Source of the DNA: an uncultured Lachnospiraceae bacterium
Lineage (GTDB): Bacteria > Bacillota > Clostridia > Lachnospirales > Lachnospiraceae
Assembly: GCA_944384125.1 (NCBI GenBank)
Contig: CALWSF010000001.1
Coordinates: 88,734-152,733 of the forward strand
Length of the DNA stretch: 64,000 bases
Direction: 5' to 3'
The translations under genes and the position numbers were made by a program. Shown one piece after another: positions 55,393-63,956 of the stretch (its first letter is position 1; each line of letters opens with the position of its first letter). The notes beneath the pieces are model-generated. The model did no database searches and was not told the DNA's origin. It saw only the letters and a program-made list of their open reading frames with translations.

Positions 55393-55426
55393 GCAGGATA
55401 TATCATTTTTTTCGCAATATGTCGAA
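55393..55426 (+). promoter_or_regulatory. Possible sigma-H promoter with a 0A box
   Basis: GCAGGATAT (55393-55401) matches the sigma-H -35 RNAGGAWWW exactly. CGCAATAT (55413-55420) at spacing 11 is a partial -10. TGTCGAA (55420-55426), a perfect 0A box, directly follows, as at the B. subtilis spo0A Ps promoter. Confidence 0.45.
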
Positions 55427-55444
55427 TTCTGCGATCAAAACGAG

Positions 55445-55474
55445 TTGAAACATGATTGCGAGTAAGGCTATAAT
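55445..55474 (+). promoter_or_regulatory. Sigma-A promoter of spo0A
   Basis: TTGAAA (55445-55450) and TATAAT (55469-55474) are 18 bases apart, 39 bases before the start codon. Confidence 0.6.
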
Positions 55475-55512
55475 CAATTTTGCTGATATGTTAGTTTTAG
55501 GAGGAGAGGATT

Positions 55513-56322
55513 ATGGCAGAACTGAATATTGCGATTGCGGATGATAACAGGCAGGCTTTGGAAATGCTTGGCGAAATACTGGAGAGCGAGAAAGATTTTC
55601 GTGTCGTGGGGAAGGCGGAAAACGGAAATGATGCATACAATATGATCGTAAAAACAAAGCCGGATGTTGTCTTAATGGACATTGTTATGCCGGGGATGGA
55701 CGGAATTACGGTTATGGAGAAGATAAAAAGCAACCCGGAGTTTAAAGAAAATACATCCTTTATCATGGTTACGGCAGCCAGCAGTGAAAATCTGACAGCA
55801 GATGCGTTTAAGCTGGGGGCAAGCTATTATATTATGAAACCTTTTACAAGAGACAGTGTACTTGATAAGCTCAGGAGACTTAAAGGGTACAGGAATAAAA
55901 CGTCAACTCTGGCAGGAAGCCGTAAGGTAAAACCATATGTAAATAAAACAGATTATATGGAGCAGAATCTGGAAAATGATGTTACACAGATGCTGCATGA
56001 GATTGGAATACCGGCGCATATTAAGGGATATCAGTATCTTCGTGATGCAATAATCATGTCGGTGGGAGACAAGGAGATGCTGGGCTCTGTTACAAAAATT
56101 CTGTACCCGACAATTGCAAAGAAACGCCAGACGACGCCCAGCAGGGTGGAGAGGGCGATTCGTCACGCGATTGAGGTGGCCTGGAGCAGAGGAAAAATGG
56201 ATACGATCAATGAGTTGTTCGGATATACGGTAAGTACAGGAAAGGGGAAGCCGACAAACTCGGAATTTATTGCGCTGATTGTGGACAAGATCCGTCTGGA
56301 TTACCGCCGGATCGGGGAATAG
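55513..56322 (+). CDS. spo0A: Sporulation master regulator Spo0A
   Basis: The 269-residue protein has a receiver domain with Asp10, Asp11 and the phosphorylated Asp56 ([11 protein letters not shown]), Thr in VTAASS and Lys in MKPF, then a C-terminal DNA-binding domain ([20 protein letters not shown]) that reads 0A boxes. Active Spo0A~P commits the cell to sporulation. The flanking 0A boxes predict autoregulation. RBS AGGAGAGG lies upstream. A 19-bp terminator follows it. Confidence 0.97.
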   Translation: MAELNIAIADDNRQALEMLGEILESEKDFRVVGKAENGNDAYNMIVKTKPDVVLMDIVMPGMDGITVMEKIKSNPEFKENTSFIMVTAASSENLTADAFKLGASYYIMKPFTRDSVLDKLRRLKGYRNKTSTLAGSRKVKPYVNKTDYMEQNLENDVTQMLHEIGIPAHIKGYQYLRDAIIMSVGDKEMLGSVTKILYPTIAKKRQTTPSRVERAIRHAIEVAWSRGKMDTINELFGYTVSTGKGKPTNSEFIALIVDKIRLDYRRIGE

Positions 56323-56330
56323 AGTATGGG

Positions 56331-56386
56331 ATACCGCACAGGCGGGCAAGTGCAGAGAGTATTTGCCCGCCTGTGCGGTATTTTTG
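56331..56386 (+). terminator. Strong terminator after spo0A
   Basis: ATACCGCACAGGCGGGCAA (56331-56349) pairs with TTGCCCGCCTGTGCGGTAT (56363-56381), 19 bp, followed by TTTT. Confidence 0.92.
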
Positions 56387-56398
56387 ACGGATTTTACA

Positions 56399-56427
56399 TT
56401 TACAGCATGGGGGACAAGTTGTATAAT
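56399..56427 (+). promoter_or_regulatory. Promoter of the TIM-barrel gene
   Basis: TTTACA (56399-56404) and TATAAT (56422-56427) are 17 bases apart. Confidence 0.5.
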
Positions 56428-56508
56428 AAATCATCAACCTGATTCTGCCGGACAGCAGGAGGGTTAAAATACATAAACAAAGGCGCAGCGGCCCGAAAGG
56501 AGAAGCTT

Positions 56509-57180
56509 ATGAAGAAAGAAGCACCTGCTTACAACGGAACACTGAGAGATCACACGATTCTGCTGCCGTTCTGCATCAGTGAATGCACCGGCATCCGGAT
56601 TTTCGGAAAAAGAATAAAATCTATCGCATTTTCCACAGATGTGGCAATAATTAAGAATATCAATGCTGATGCCGTTATAGCTGTGTATCCCTTTACGCCG
56701 CAGGCAGCAATTTCTCAGGCCATTATCAGTGTATCGGATGTCCCTGTATTTGTCGGTGTGGGAGGAGGAATTACTTCCGGTCCCCGTTCGGTTCGCCTTG
56801 CGCTTCAGGCAGAGCATCAGGGAGCTTACGGTGTAGTGGTAAATGCACCTATGGCCAATGAGGTTATAGCAGAGATCAAAAAAATAGTGGATATTCCTGT
56901 TATTGTGACGGTTGTGTCAGAAAACACGGATATTCGGAGCCGAATCGAAGCCGGCGCGGATTTTCTCAATATTTCCGGAGCGGCAAAAACGCCTGAGCTG
57001 GTGGCAAAGGTGCGGGAGGAATTCCCGGATATCCCGATTATTGCAACCGGTGGGCCTACGACAGAGAGTATTCTTAAAACAATCCGTGCGGGCGCGAATG
57101 CCATTACTTATACACCGCCGACAAACGGAGAGCTGTTTGCAAAAACCATGCAGAAATACAGACAGTCAAACGAAAAATAA
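56509..57180 (+). CDS. TIM-barrel protein with phosphate-binding loop
   Basis: The 223-residue protein has strand-loop motifs of a small alpha/beta barrel: VGVGGGITSGPRSVRLALQAE, INISGAA-like NISGAAKTPELV and IATGGPTTESIL, the last a phosphate-binding glycine loop as in ThiG, KDPG aldolase or NanE. Databases often label relatives just hydrolase. I cannot assign a substrate. RBS AAAGGAG lies upstream of ATG 56509. It stands alone between spo0A and glgA. Confidence 0.7.
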   Translation: MKKEAPAYNGTLRDHTILLPFCISECTGIRIFGKRIKSIAFSTDVAIIKNINADAVIAVYPFTPQAAISQAIISVSDVPVFVGVGGGITSGPRSVRLALQAEHQGAYGVVVNAPMANEVIAEIKKIVDIPVIVTVVSENTDIRSRIEAGADFLNISGAAKTPELVAKVREEFPDIPIIATGGPTTESILKTIRAGANAITYTPPTNGELFAKTMQKYRQSNEK

Positions 57181-57269
57181 AAGATACGAACTGCTCTAAG
57201 CTCAGGAAATACGGACATTTGCAGCTTTGGTTCATCTGGGGGCATACGCACAAAAAAAATGGATACCAC

Positions 57270-57298
57270 TTTCTAATTTTCCGATTATATTGTATAAT
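57270..57298 (+). promoter_or_regulatory. Promoter of glgA
   Basis: TTTCTA (57270-57275) and TATAAT (57293-57298) are 17 bases apart, 69 bases before the start. Confidence 0.4.
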
Positions 57299-57366
57299 AT
57301 AACTGAATATTGTGCGTAGTAATTATAGGGGAATTAACAATATAATGGAACCGGGAGGTAATGAGG

Positions 57367-58812
57367 ATGAAGAATATTCTGTTTGTAGCTTCAGAAGCAG
57401 TTCCGTTTATCAAGACCGGAGGATTGGCAGATGTAGTGGGGTCGCTGCCAAAATGCTTTGACAAGAGATATTTTGATGTTCGGGTTATGATTCCAAAATA
57501 TCTGTGCATCAAAGAATCATTTCGCAATGAGATGAAGTATGTGAATCATTTTTATATGGATTACCTGGGCCAGAACCGTTATGTGGGTATACTGGAGTAC
57601 GTTTATGACGGAATTACATTCTACTTCATCGATAATGAGAGCTATTTTTGGGGAGACAGGCCATACGGAGACTGGTACTATGATTTGGAAAAGTTTTCTT
57701 TCTTCTGCAAGGCTGCTCTTTCTGCACTTCCGGTTATCGGCTTTAAGCCGCATCTGATACACTGCCATGACTGGCAGACGGGACTGATTCCGGTTCATTT
57801 GAAGGATAAGTTCCATGGAGGAGAGTTTTTCCGTGATATAAAATCAGTAATGACCATCCATAATCTGAAATTCCAGGGAGTCTGGGATGTGAAGACGATA
57901 CAGAGATTTTCGGAGCTTCCGGACTATTACTTTACACCGGATAAATTAGAGGCATATAAGGATGGAAATATGCTGAAAGGCGGTCTCGTATATGCGGATG
58001 CCATTACTACTGTCAGCTGTACGTATGCGGAGGAGATTAAGACTCCATTTTTCGGCGAGGGACTGGACGGTCTTATGCGGGCCAGAAGCAACAGTCTGCG
58101 AGGTATTCTGAACGGCATAGATTACGATGAGTTCAACCCTGAAACGGATATGAGAATCGTGCAGCCCTACAGTGCCAGAACCTTCCGTAAGGAGAAGGTA
58201 AAAAACAAACGTGCGCTGCAGGCTGAGCTGGGACTCTGTCAGGATGACAGAAAGTTTATGATTGGAATTGTGTCCCGGCTGACGGATCAGAAAGGCTTTG
58301 ATCTGATTCAGTGTGTTATGGATGAGATATGCAGCGATGATGTGCAGCTTGTGATACTGGGGACGGGCGATGAAAAGTATGAAAACATGTTCCGTCATTA
58401 TGACTGGAAATACAACGACCGCGTTTCTGCCAATATTTATTATTCAGAGGATATGTCCCATAAAATTTATGCATCCTGTGATGCTTTCCTGATGCCGTCG
58501 CTCTTTGAGCCCTGTGGACTGAGTCAGCTGATGGCGCTGCGCTACGGTACCGTTCCGATTGTGCGGGAAACAGGGGGACTTAAAGATACGGTGTGGCCTT
58601 ACAATGAGTATGAGGGTACGGGAACAGGATTCTCCTTTGCAAATTACAATGCTCATGAAATGCTGGACTGCATTCGTTATGCAAAATACGTATATTATAA
58701 CAGAAAACGGGAATGGAATAAGATAGTGGATCGCGCCATGGCAGCTGATTTCTCCTGGAATGCATCCGCTATGAAATACCAGGAGCTGTATGACTGGCTG
58801 ATTGGCTATTAA
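57367..58812 (+). CDS. glgA: Glycogen synthase (ADP-glucose)
   Basis: The 481-residue GT5 enzyme has KTGGLADVVGSLPK near the start (ADP-glucose binding), IHCHDWQTGLIP, TVSCTYAEEI and the C-terminal PSLFEPCGLSQL with Glu, plus VRETGGLKDTV. It extends alpha-1,4-glucan. ATG 57367 (MKNILF) has GGAGG about 9 bases upstream; ATG 57361 is closer. No glgB, glgC or glgP is present nearby, so other glg genes lie elsewhere. Confidence 0.95.
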   Translation: MKNILFVASEAVPFIKTGGLADVVGSLPKCFDKRYFDVRVMIPKYLCIKESFRNEMKYVNHFYMDYLGQNRYVGILEYVYDGITFYFIDNESYFWGDRPYGDWYYDLEKFSFFCKAALSALPVIGFKPHLIHCHDWQTGLIPVHLKDKFHGGEFFRDIKSVMTIHNLKFQGVWDVKTIQRFSELPDYYFTPDKLEAYKDGNMLKGGLVYADAITTVSCTYAEEIKTPFFGEGLDGLMRARSNSLRGILNGIDYDEFNPETDMRIVQPYSARTFRKEKVKNKRALQAELGLCQDDRKFMIGIVSRLTDQKGFDLIQCVMDEICSDDVQLVILGTGDEKYENMFRHYDWKYNDRVSANIYYSEDMSHKIYASCDAFLMPSLFEPCGLSQLMALRYGTVPIVRETGGLKDTVWPYNEYEGTGTGFSFANYNAHEMLDCIRYAKYVYYNRKREWNKIVDRAMAADFSWNASAMKYQELYDWLIGY

Positions 58813-58831
58813 AAGGAGTTGAGAACGGCCG

Positions 58832-59404
58832 ATGAAGCGGGAAAAAACAGAATGTGACATATGCAGGGGAGGCCGGAAGCAGGGCCCCGATGAAAACAGG
58901 CGGGGAGGGGAAGCTTATAAGAGTGATACCGTGTATATGGAATGTGTCAGAGATATCCTGGCACACCCCGTATTTAATGCCATGGCTCAGTATTATCAGC
59001 ACGGAACAACAACATGCAGAGAGCACTGCATTCGTGTTTCCTATATGAGCTACCGCATTTGCAGGAGATATGGATGGAATTACAGGGAGGCGGCGCGAGC
59101 CGGCCTCCTGCATGATTTATTCCTTTATGACTGGCATACTCATGCACGTGAAACGGGACAGCGCTTCCACGGTTTTACCCATCCGCGTACGGCACTGTAC
59201 AATGCACAGCGTTATTTTGAGCTGACGGAAAGAGAAAAGAATATGATACTTTGCCACATGTGGCCTCTGACTCCGGTTCCTCCCTGCTGCAGAGAGGGAT
59301 TTGCAATTGTACTGGCGGATAAATTATGCAGTCTGGCTGAGACCGGACATGGAGCCGGACAGTGGATCGGGAAAAACCGGAGACCTGCGCTGGCAAGACG
59401 ATAG
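58832..59404 (+). CDS. HD-domain phosphohydrolase
   Basis: The 190-residue protein has an HD domain with H (REHCIRV), HD (AGLLHDLFLYDWHTH), H (GFTHPRTAL) and the late D (VLADKLCSLAETG). HD proteins act on nucleotides such as ppGpp, dNTPs or cyclic dinucleotides; this one has no partner domain to tell. The first 35 residues are charged and low complexity; ATG 58832 has a distant RBS (AAAAGGAG). Confidence 0.82.
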   Translation: MKREKTECDICRGGRKQGPDENRRGGEAYKSDTVYMECVRDILAHPVFNAMAQYYQHGTTTCREHCIRVSYMSYRICRRYGWNYREAARAGLLHDLFLYDWHTHARETGQRFHGFTHPRTALYNAQRYFELTEREKNMILCHMWPLTPVPPCCREGFAIVLADKLCSLAETGHGAGQWIGKNRRPALARR

Positions 59405-59460
59405 AAGACGGCGGAAATCACGGTGTGAAATTTGCCGTGAGAGCAGTACAGGAGAAGAAG

Positions 59461-59922
59461 ATGATGTTTTTTCAGGAATTGGCGGGAAATCAGACATTGA
59501 TGACCGGCATTGCAGGATGGATTGTAGCGCAGGTTTTGAAAACGCTGATTGATATCGGATTAAACCGCTCGTTTAATCCGGAGAGACTGGTTGGTTCAGG
59601 AGGGATGCCAAGCTCCCACTCTTCAACGGTGTGCTCTCTGACGACAGCGTCTGCTCTGCGGTATGGAGTGGGAAGTTTTGAATTTTCAATATGTTTTATT
59701 TTGTCTATGGTAGTTATGTATGATGCCATAGGTGTAAGGCAGGAGACAGGAAAACAGGCAAAGGTTCTGAATCGCCTTCTGTTTGACGATTTTCTTAAAC
59801 TGGATGGTGTGGTGCTTCAGGAAAAACTTAAAGAGTATGTGGGTCACACGCCGCTCCAGGTTGCTGCAGGGGCGATTTTGGGAATTATAATAGCGTTTAT
59901 TATGGATCCGATGTTCATTTGA
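59461..59922 (+). CDS. Divergent PAP2-family membrane protein
   Basis: The 153-residue membrane protein has GSGGMPSSHSSTV, YDAIGVRQETGKQA and GHTPLQVAAGAILG, the divergent PAP2 (DUF212) signature. It may be a phosphatase of membrane lipids. ATG 59461 follows AGGAGAAGAAG; the open frame starts 99 bases earlier but the upstream residues are not family-like. It lies 57 bases after the HD gene. Confidence 0.87.
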   Translation: MMFFQELAGNQTLMTGIAGWIVAQVLKTLIDIGLNRSFNPERLVGSGGMPSSHSSTVCSLTTASALRYGVGSFEFSICFILSMVVMYDAIGVRQETGKQAKVLNRLLFDDFLKLDGVVLQEKLKEYVGHTPLQVAAGAILGIIIAFIMDPMFI

Positions 59923-60009
59923 TGAGCATCGGATTCCTGTTAGGATCCTCTTTCGAGACGGTTTGACGGGAATAGAGAAGACGGATATTTTTTTCAGGGA
60001 GGCGTATAA

Positions 60010-60675
60010 ATGTACGGCAATGGGTTGGATGATACTGTTTCACAAGATAAAATACACAATGCTGAGGAAAAGGGATGGATAAAGGGGAAAATTATTCTGG
60101 CATCAGCTTCCCCCCGCCGTTTGGAGCTGCTGGGACAGATTGGAATATCGCCGGAAATCATTCCCAGTACAGTCGAGGAGAAGGTAACGGAAACGGAGCC
60201 GGGAGAGGTGGTAAAAAAACTGTCCCGCCAGAAGGCAGAGGAGGTCGCGGCACGGATTGGAGCCGGACAGACTGGACCGTATAAAAAGTGTGCGGTAATC
60301 GGCGCTGATACCGTAGTCAGTGTGGACGGAAGAATTTTGGGGAAACCTTCTGACAGGAGTTCTGCAAAGGAGATGCTGCGCCTCATTCAGGGAAGAAAGC
60401 ACCAGGTTTATACCGGGGTAACGGTTATTGCCGGGGAAGTGGAGAACAGTTTTTTTGAGGAAACACTGGTAGACGTCTATCCTATGGAGGAGTATGAGAT
60501 AGACAGATATATTGACTGCGGCGAGTCGATGGACAAGGCGGGGGCCTACGGCATACAGGGGCGTTTTGCTGCATATATCCGGGGAATCGAAGGCTCTTAT
60601 ACCAATGTGATGGGACTTCCTGTCGGTCGTCTGTTTCAGGAATTGAAGAAAACAGGATTTGTCAGTGAGGGTTAA
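60010..60675 (+). CDS. maf: Maf-family nucleotide pyrophosphatase
   Basis: The 221-residue protein has IILASASPRRLELLGQIG, GADTVVSVDG, KPSDRSSAKEML and YGIQGRFAAYIRGIEGSYTNVMGLP, the Maf/YhdE signature. Maf enzymes cleave dTTP/UTP or modified nucleotides and may limit division. It begins with an N-terminal extension of about 26 residues. RBS GGGAGG. It overlaps nothing and precedes the broken HAD gene by three bases. Confidence 0.93.
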   Translation: MYGNGLDDTVSQDKIHNAEEKGWIKGKIILASASPRRLELLGQIGISPEIIPSTVEEKVTETEPGEVVKKLSRQKAEEVAARIGAGQTGPYKKCAVIGADTVVSVDGRILGKPSDRSSAKEMLRLIQGRKHQVYTGVTVIAGEVENSFFEETLVDVYPMEEYEIDRYIDCGESMDKAGAYGIQGRFAAYIRGIEGSYTNVMGLPVGRLFQELKKTGFVSEG

Positions 60676-60678
60676 AAG

Positions 60679-61466
60679 ATGATAAAGCTGATTGTGTCAG
60701 ATATAGACGGAACACTGGTAAGAGACGGGGAGAATCATGTAAACCCTGAGCTTTTTGATGTGATAATGAAACTGAAGAAAGAGAAGGGAATTCACTTTGC
60801 CGCTGCCAGCGGAAGGCAGGCTGCCAGTATTGAATATATTTTCAGTCCCATAAAAAAAGAAATTTTTTATCTGGCTGAAAACGGATCTTATCTTGGCTGC
60901 TGGGGGAGGAATCTGTTTCTGTATCCTATGGACAGAAAACTGGCGTGTGCTCTGGCCGAAGATATTCGCCGGGATCCCAAACTGGAGGTTCTGGTAAGCG
61001 GTTCAAAACGGGCTTATATGGAGACGGGAGATGAGAAATTTACCCGCTGGATCCGGAAGGATATCATTTTGATGTAACCAGAGTCCGGGATGTGACTAAG
61101 GTGGATGATGAGATTATCAAGGTTTCCGCCTATTGCAGACAGGGAATACAGGATGCGACGATGTATCTCAGGGAAAAATACTCCTCCCGCATGAAAATGA
61201 CAATATCAGGAGATATGTGGATGGACTGTATGGCCAGCGAAGTAAATAAAGGAGAAGCTGTCAGAACTCTTCAGGAAAGTCTGGAAATTGCACCTGAGGA
61301 GACGATGGTGTTTGGCGATCAGCTTAATGATATTGAAATGCTGGGACGAGCATATTTCAGTTTTGCGGTGGGAAATGCCCGAGAGGAAGTAAAAGCGGCT
61401 GCCCGTTTTCAGGCGGATACCAATGTAAACGGCGGCGTAATTAAAATATTGAAATTGCTTTTGTAG
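60679..61466 (+). pseudogene. HAD-family (Cof-type) hydrolase, frameshifted
   Basis: The first part (60679-61077) has the HAD motif VSDIDGTLV (Asp nucleophile) and FAAASGRQ, and stops at TAA 61075. The second part (61092-61466 in another frame) carries the remaining motifs, KGEAVRTL (Lys) and FGDQLNDIEML (Asp). Reading GGA at 61059-61061 restores GYHFDVTRVRDVTKVDDEI, the normal family linker. So the gene has lost one base near 61057-61061 (or there is a sequencing error). It would otherwise be a Cof-like sugar-phosphate phosphatase of about 262 residues. Confidence 0.85.
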
Positions 61467-61554
61467 TGACCTGGCGTGCGGTTGCTGTGCGGGCGGAGAA
61501 AAGCCGGACGATCTGCCATCAGGTGTTGGGACAGAGAGGATGTGAGATACTTTA

Positions 61555-62580
61555 ATGAAGACAAAAAGACAGGGAGAAGAAAAAATATTCCGGCAGCAGA
61601 ATGAGGCGGGAAAGCGAGCTTCCGTTTTCTGCCGTGCGGGAGCTGCACTGCTGCTGGCATCCTGTCTGACAGGACTATCTGCGTGTGGCCAGGGAGCTGC
61701 ACTGACTGTGGGGAAAAAAAGTGAAAAAGGATATTCGCTGCCGGAAATCATGATAATTGCTGTGACAGAAAAGAACCGGTATGAAAATATATGTACGGAT
61801 CAGATATGGGAAGTGCCGGTAAACGAGGAGGTTGGCACTTTTCAGGATTATCTTAAAGGGGAGATTCGAAATTTCCTTGAGGAAGTAAAAGCTATGACAC
61901 TTATGGCACAGGAGCGGGGAATTTCTCTGTCCGCACAGGAGCGTGCGGATATGTCTGAAGCGGCAGCAGAATATTATGGTCTGCTGACGGATGAGGATAT
62001 ACGGTATATGGGCGTGGAACCGGAAAATGTTCAGACGATGTATGAGGACTACTGTCTGGCTGAGAAACTGGTAGGGGAACTGACAGGAGATCTGAACCTG
62101 GAGGTAAGTGACAGCGAGGCTAAGGTTATACGGATAGAGCAGGCGGAGACCCCGGATCAGCAGACGGCGGAAGCGCTTTATGCGGCGGCTTCTCAGGAGG
62201 GAGCTGATTTTCGCGCCTGTGCCGGCGAACTTGGAGTTACGGTACAGGAAAAGTCTCTGGGAAGAGGTGAGGAATCGGAGCAGATTGAGGAGGCAGCTTT
62301 TGCCCTGACGGATGGACAGGTAAGTCAGGTTATAGATCTGGGAGACAGCTTCTGTGTGATTTACTGTCTGGAAGATTATGACACGGAGGCTACAGATGCG
62401 AGAAAGAAGCTGATCTTTGAAGAGCGCCGAAAACGGGCTTTTCAGGAAATTTATGATGAATTTCGCGACACGATAGAAATCACGTATTCGGATTCATTAT
62501 GGGAGGAACTGGATCTTTCAGCTGCAGACTGTGGGAAGGCGGCAGACTTTTTTGCAATTTATGAAAAGTATACACAGTAA
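61555..62580 (+). CDS. PrsA/SurA-like foldase lipoprotein, degenerate parvulin
   Basis: The 341-residue protein has a lipobox LTGLSACG, then a SurA-type chaperone N-domain (DYLKGEIRNFLEEVKAMTLMAQERG) and a short stretch from about 180 to 280 resembling a parvulin (TAEALYAAASQEGADFRACAGELG, ALTDGQVSQVI). Parvulin active-site residues are not evident. It likely acts as an extracytoplasmic folding factor. ATG 61555 has a distant RBS AGAGAGG. Confidence 0.75.
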   Translation: MKTKRQGEEKIFRQQNEAGKRASVFCRAGAALLLASCLTGLSACGQGAALTVGKKSEKGYSLPEIMIIAVTEKNRYENICTDQIWEVPVNEEVGTFQDYLKGEIRNFLEEVKAMTLMAQERGISLSAQERADMSEAAAEYYGLLTDEDIRYMGVEPENVQTMYEDYCLAEKLVGELTGDLNLEVSDSEAKVIRIEQAETPDQQTAEALYAAASQEGADFRACAGELGVTVQEKSLGRGEESEQIEEAAFALTDGQVSQVIDLGDSFCVIYCLEDYDTEATDARKKLIFEERRKRAFQEIYDEFRDTIEITYSDSLWEELDLSAADCGKAADFFAIYEKYTQ

Positions 62581-62598
62581 TGTGCAAGGGAGAAATGT

Positions 62599-63888
62599 AT
62601 GGATGAGAAGGTTAGGCGGGGGAGAAGCCGCCGCGCGCCGGGGATGGATGAAAAGCGGCATGCACCGCACAGAAGAGGAAGGAGAGTATTACCGGTTGTT
62701 TTTGCTTTAGCAGTTCTGGCGGCGGCCGCCGCCAGCTGCTTTTTTTTCAGGGCATTGAACGCAGGGCCGGAGATTCCAAGAGAATCTTCTGTTTCTGTGG
62801 AGCCGGAAACCATGCAGGCTGAGTCGGAGGCTGCCCGGGAGGAGGCTGTGACTCCGGAAATGAAAATACAGGAAATGACGCTGGAAGAAAAGGTTCTGCA
62901 GCTGTTTATGATTACGCCGGAAGCCCTTACAGGGGTAAGTGAAGTTTATGTGGCATCAGATACAACCAGAGAGGCAGTGCATAACAGACCTGTGGGAGGA
63001 ATTGTCTATTTTGAACAGAATCTGAAGGATGAGGAGCAGACGAAAGACATGCTCACTAAAACCCGGTCTTATTTCCGTGAGAGGCTGGGGATAGATCCTT
63101 TACTGGGGGTAGATGAAGAAGGGGGACAGGTAGCGCGTATAAGCGGCCGGGCTGAATTTGCTCTGGAGAGTTTCCCTGATATGGCTGAGATTGGCGCATC
63201 AGAACAGCCGGAGAGAGCCGGGGAAATCGGAAGCCGGATAGGCGTCTGTCTCAGCGAACTGGGCTTTAATCTGGATTTCGCCCCCGTTGCGGATGTGCTG
63301 ACAAACCCGGAAAATACAGTTGTAGCCCGCCGGTCGTTCGGCAGTGATCCCGCACAGGTTTCAGAGTTTGTAAATGCGTATGCAGAAGGACTTCGCTCTC
63401 AGGGGATCACTGCGGTACTGAAGCATTTTCCGGGACATGGGGGAACAGCAGGTGACAGTCATGACGGATATGCTCAGACTGACAGGAGCCTGGAGCAGAT
63501 GAGAGAAGCAGAATTTGTACCATTCCGGGAAGGAATAGAGTCAGGGATACAGGTTATTATGGCAGGGCATATTTCGGCTCCGTCGGTAACGGAGGATGAG
63601 CTTCCGGCCTCACTCTCTTACAAAATGATAACAGAAATTCTCAGAGAAGAACTGGGGTTTGACGGTGTAATCATTACGGATGCCATGAATATGGGAGCGA
63701 TAACAGAGAAATATTCATCTTCTGAGGCGGCGGTAAAGGCTATTGAGGCGGGATGTGATATGATTCTGATGCCGGAAAATTTTGAGGAGGCGTATCAGGG
63801 TGTTCTTGACAGTGTGCGCCAGGGAAGGCTGACGGAAGAACGTATAAATCAGTCGGTTATGCGGATACTTGAGATTAAAGATTTCTAA
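62599..63888 (+). CDS. nagZ: Beta-N-acetylhexosaminidase, GH3 (NagZ-like)
   Basis: The 429-residue enzyme has an N-terminal membrane segment (VVFALAVLAAAAASCFFF), a Pro/Glu-rich linker and a GH3 domain with LLGVDEEGG, LDFAPVADV, KHFPGHGGTAGDSHDG (His acid/base) and VIITDAMNMGA (Asp nucleophile). It would release N-acetylglucosamine from peptidoglycan turnover products outside the membrane. It starts 18 bases after the PrsA-like gene and probably shares its transcript. Confidence 0.93.
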   Translation: MDEKVRRGRSRRAPGMDEKRHAPHRRGRRVLPVVFALAVLAAAAASCFFFRALNAGPEIPRESSVSVEPETMQAESEAAREEAVTPEMKIQEMTLEEKVLQLFMITPEALTGVSEVYVASDTTREAVHNRPVGGIVYFEQNLKDEEQTKDMLTKTRSYFRERLGIDPLLGVDEEGGQVARISGRAEFALESFPDMAEIGASEQPERAGEIGSRIGVCLSELGFNLDFAPVADVLTNPENTVVARRSFGSDPAQVSEFVNAYAEGLRSQGITAVLKHFPGHGGTAGDSHDGYAQTDRSLEQMREAEFVPFREGIESGIQVIMAGHISAPSVTEDELPASLSYKMITEILREELGFDGVIITDAMNMGAITEKYSSSEAAVKAIEAGCDMILMPENFEEAYQGVLDSVRQGRLTEERINQSVMRILEIKDF

Positions 63889-63901
63889 AGAATATCGTAA
63901 G

Positions 63902-63930
63902 TTGACGCTTATAGTGGGACGATTTATAAT
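63902..63930 (+). promoter_or_regulatory. Strong promoter at the window end
   Basis: TTGACG (63902-63907) and TATAAT (63925-63930) are 17 bases apart. It drives a transcript reaching out of the window, or a very short RNA ending at the hairpin next to it. Confidence 0.65.
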
Positions 63931-63956
63931 CCCATCTTTGACAGTTGAGAGAATAA

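Larger units (their letters stand above)
55196..55512. other. Regulatory region of spo0A
   Basis: This 317-base gap holds tandem 0A boxes, a third 0A box, a sigma-H-like and a sigma-A promoter, each listed separately. No gene fits. The stretch between the tandem boxes and the sigma-H candidate (about 55290-55390) has no feature I can name. Confidence 0.6.

Noticed and set aside
57060-57180. TIM-barrel protein as NanE or ThiG
   Set aside because: The phosphate-binding loop is shared by many barrels, and neighbours give no support for either pathway.
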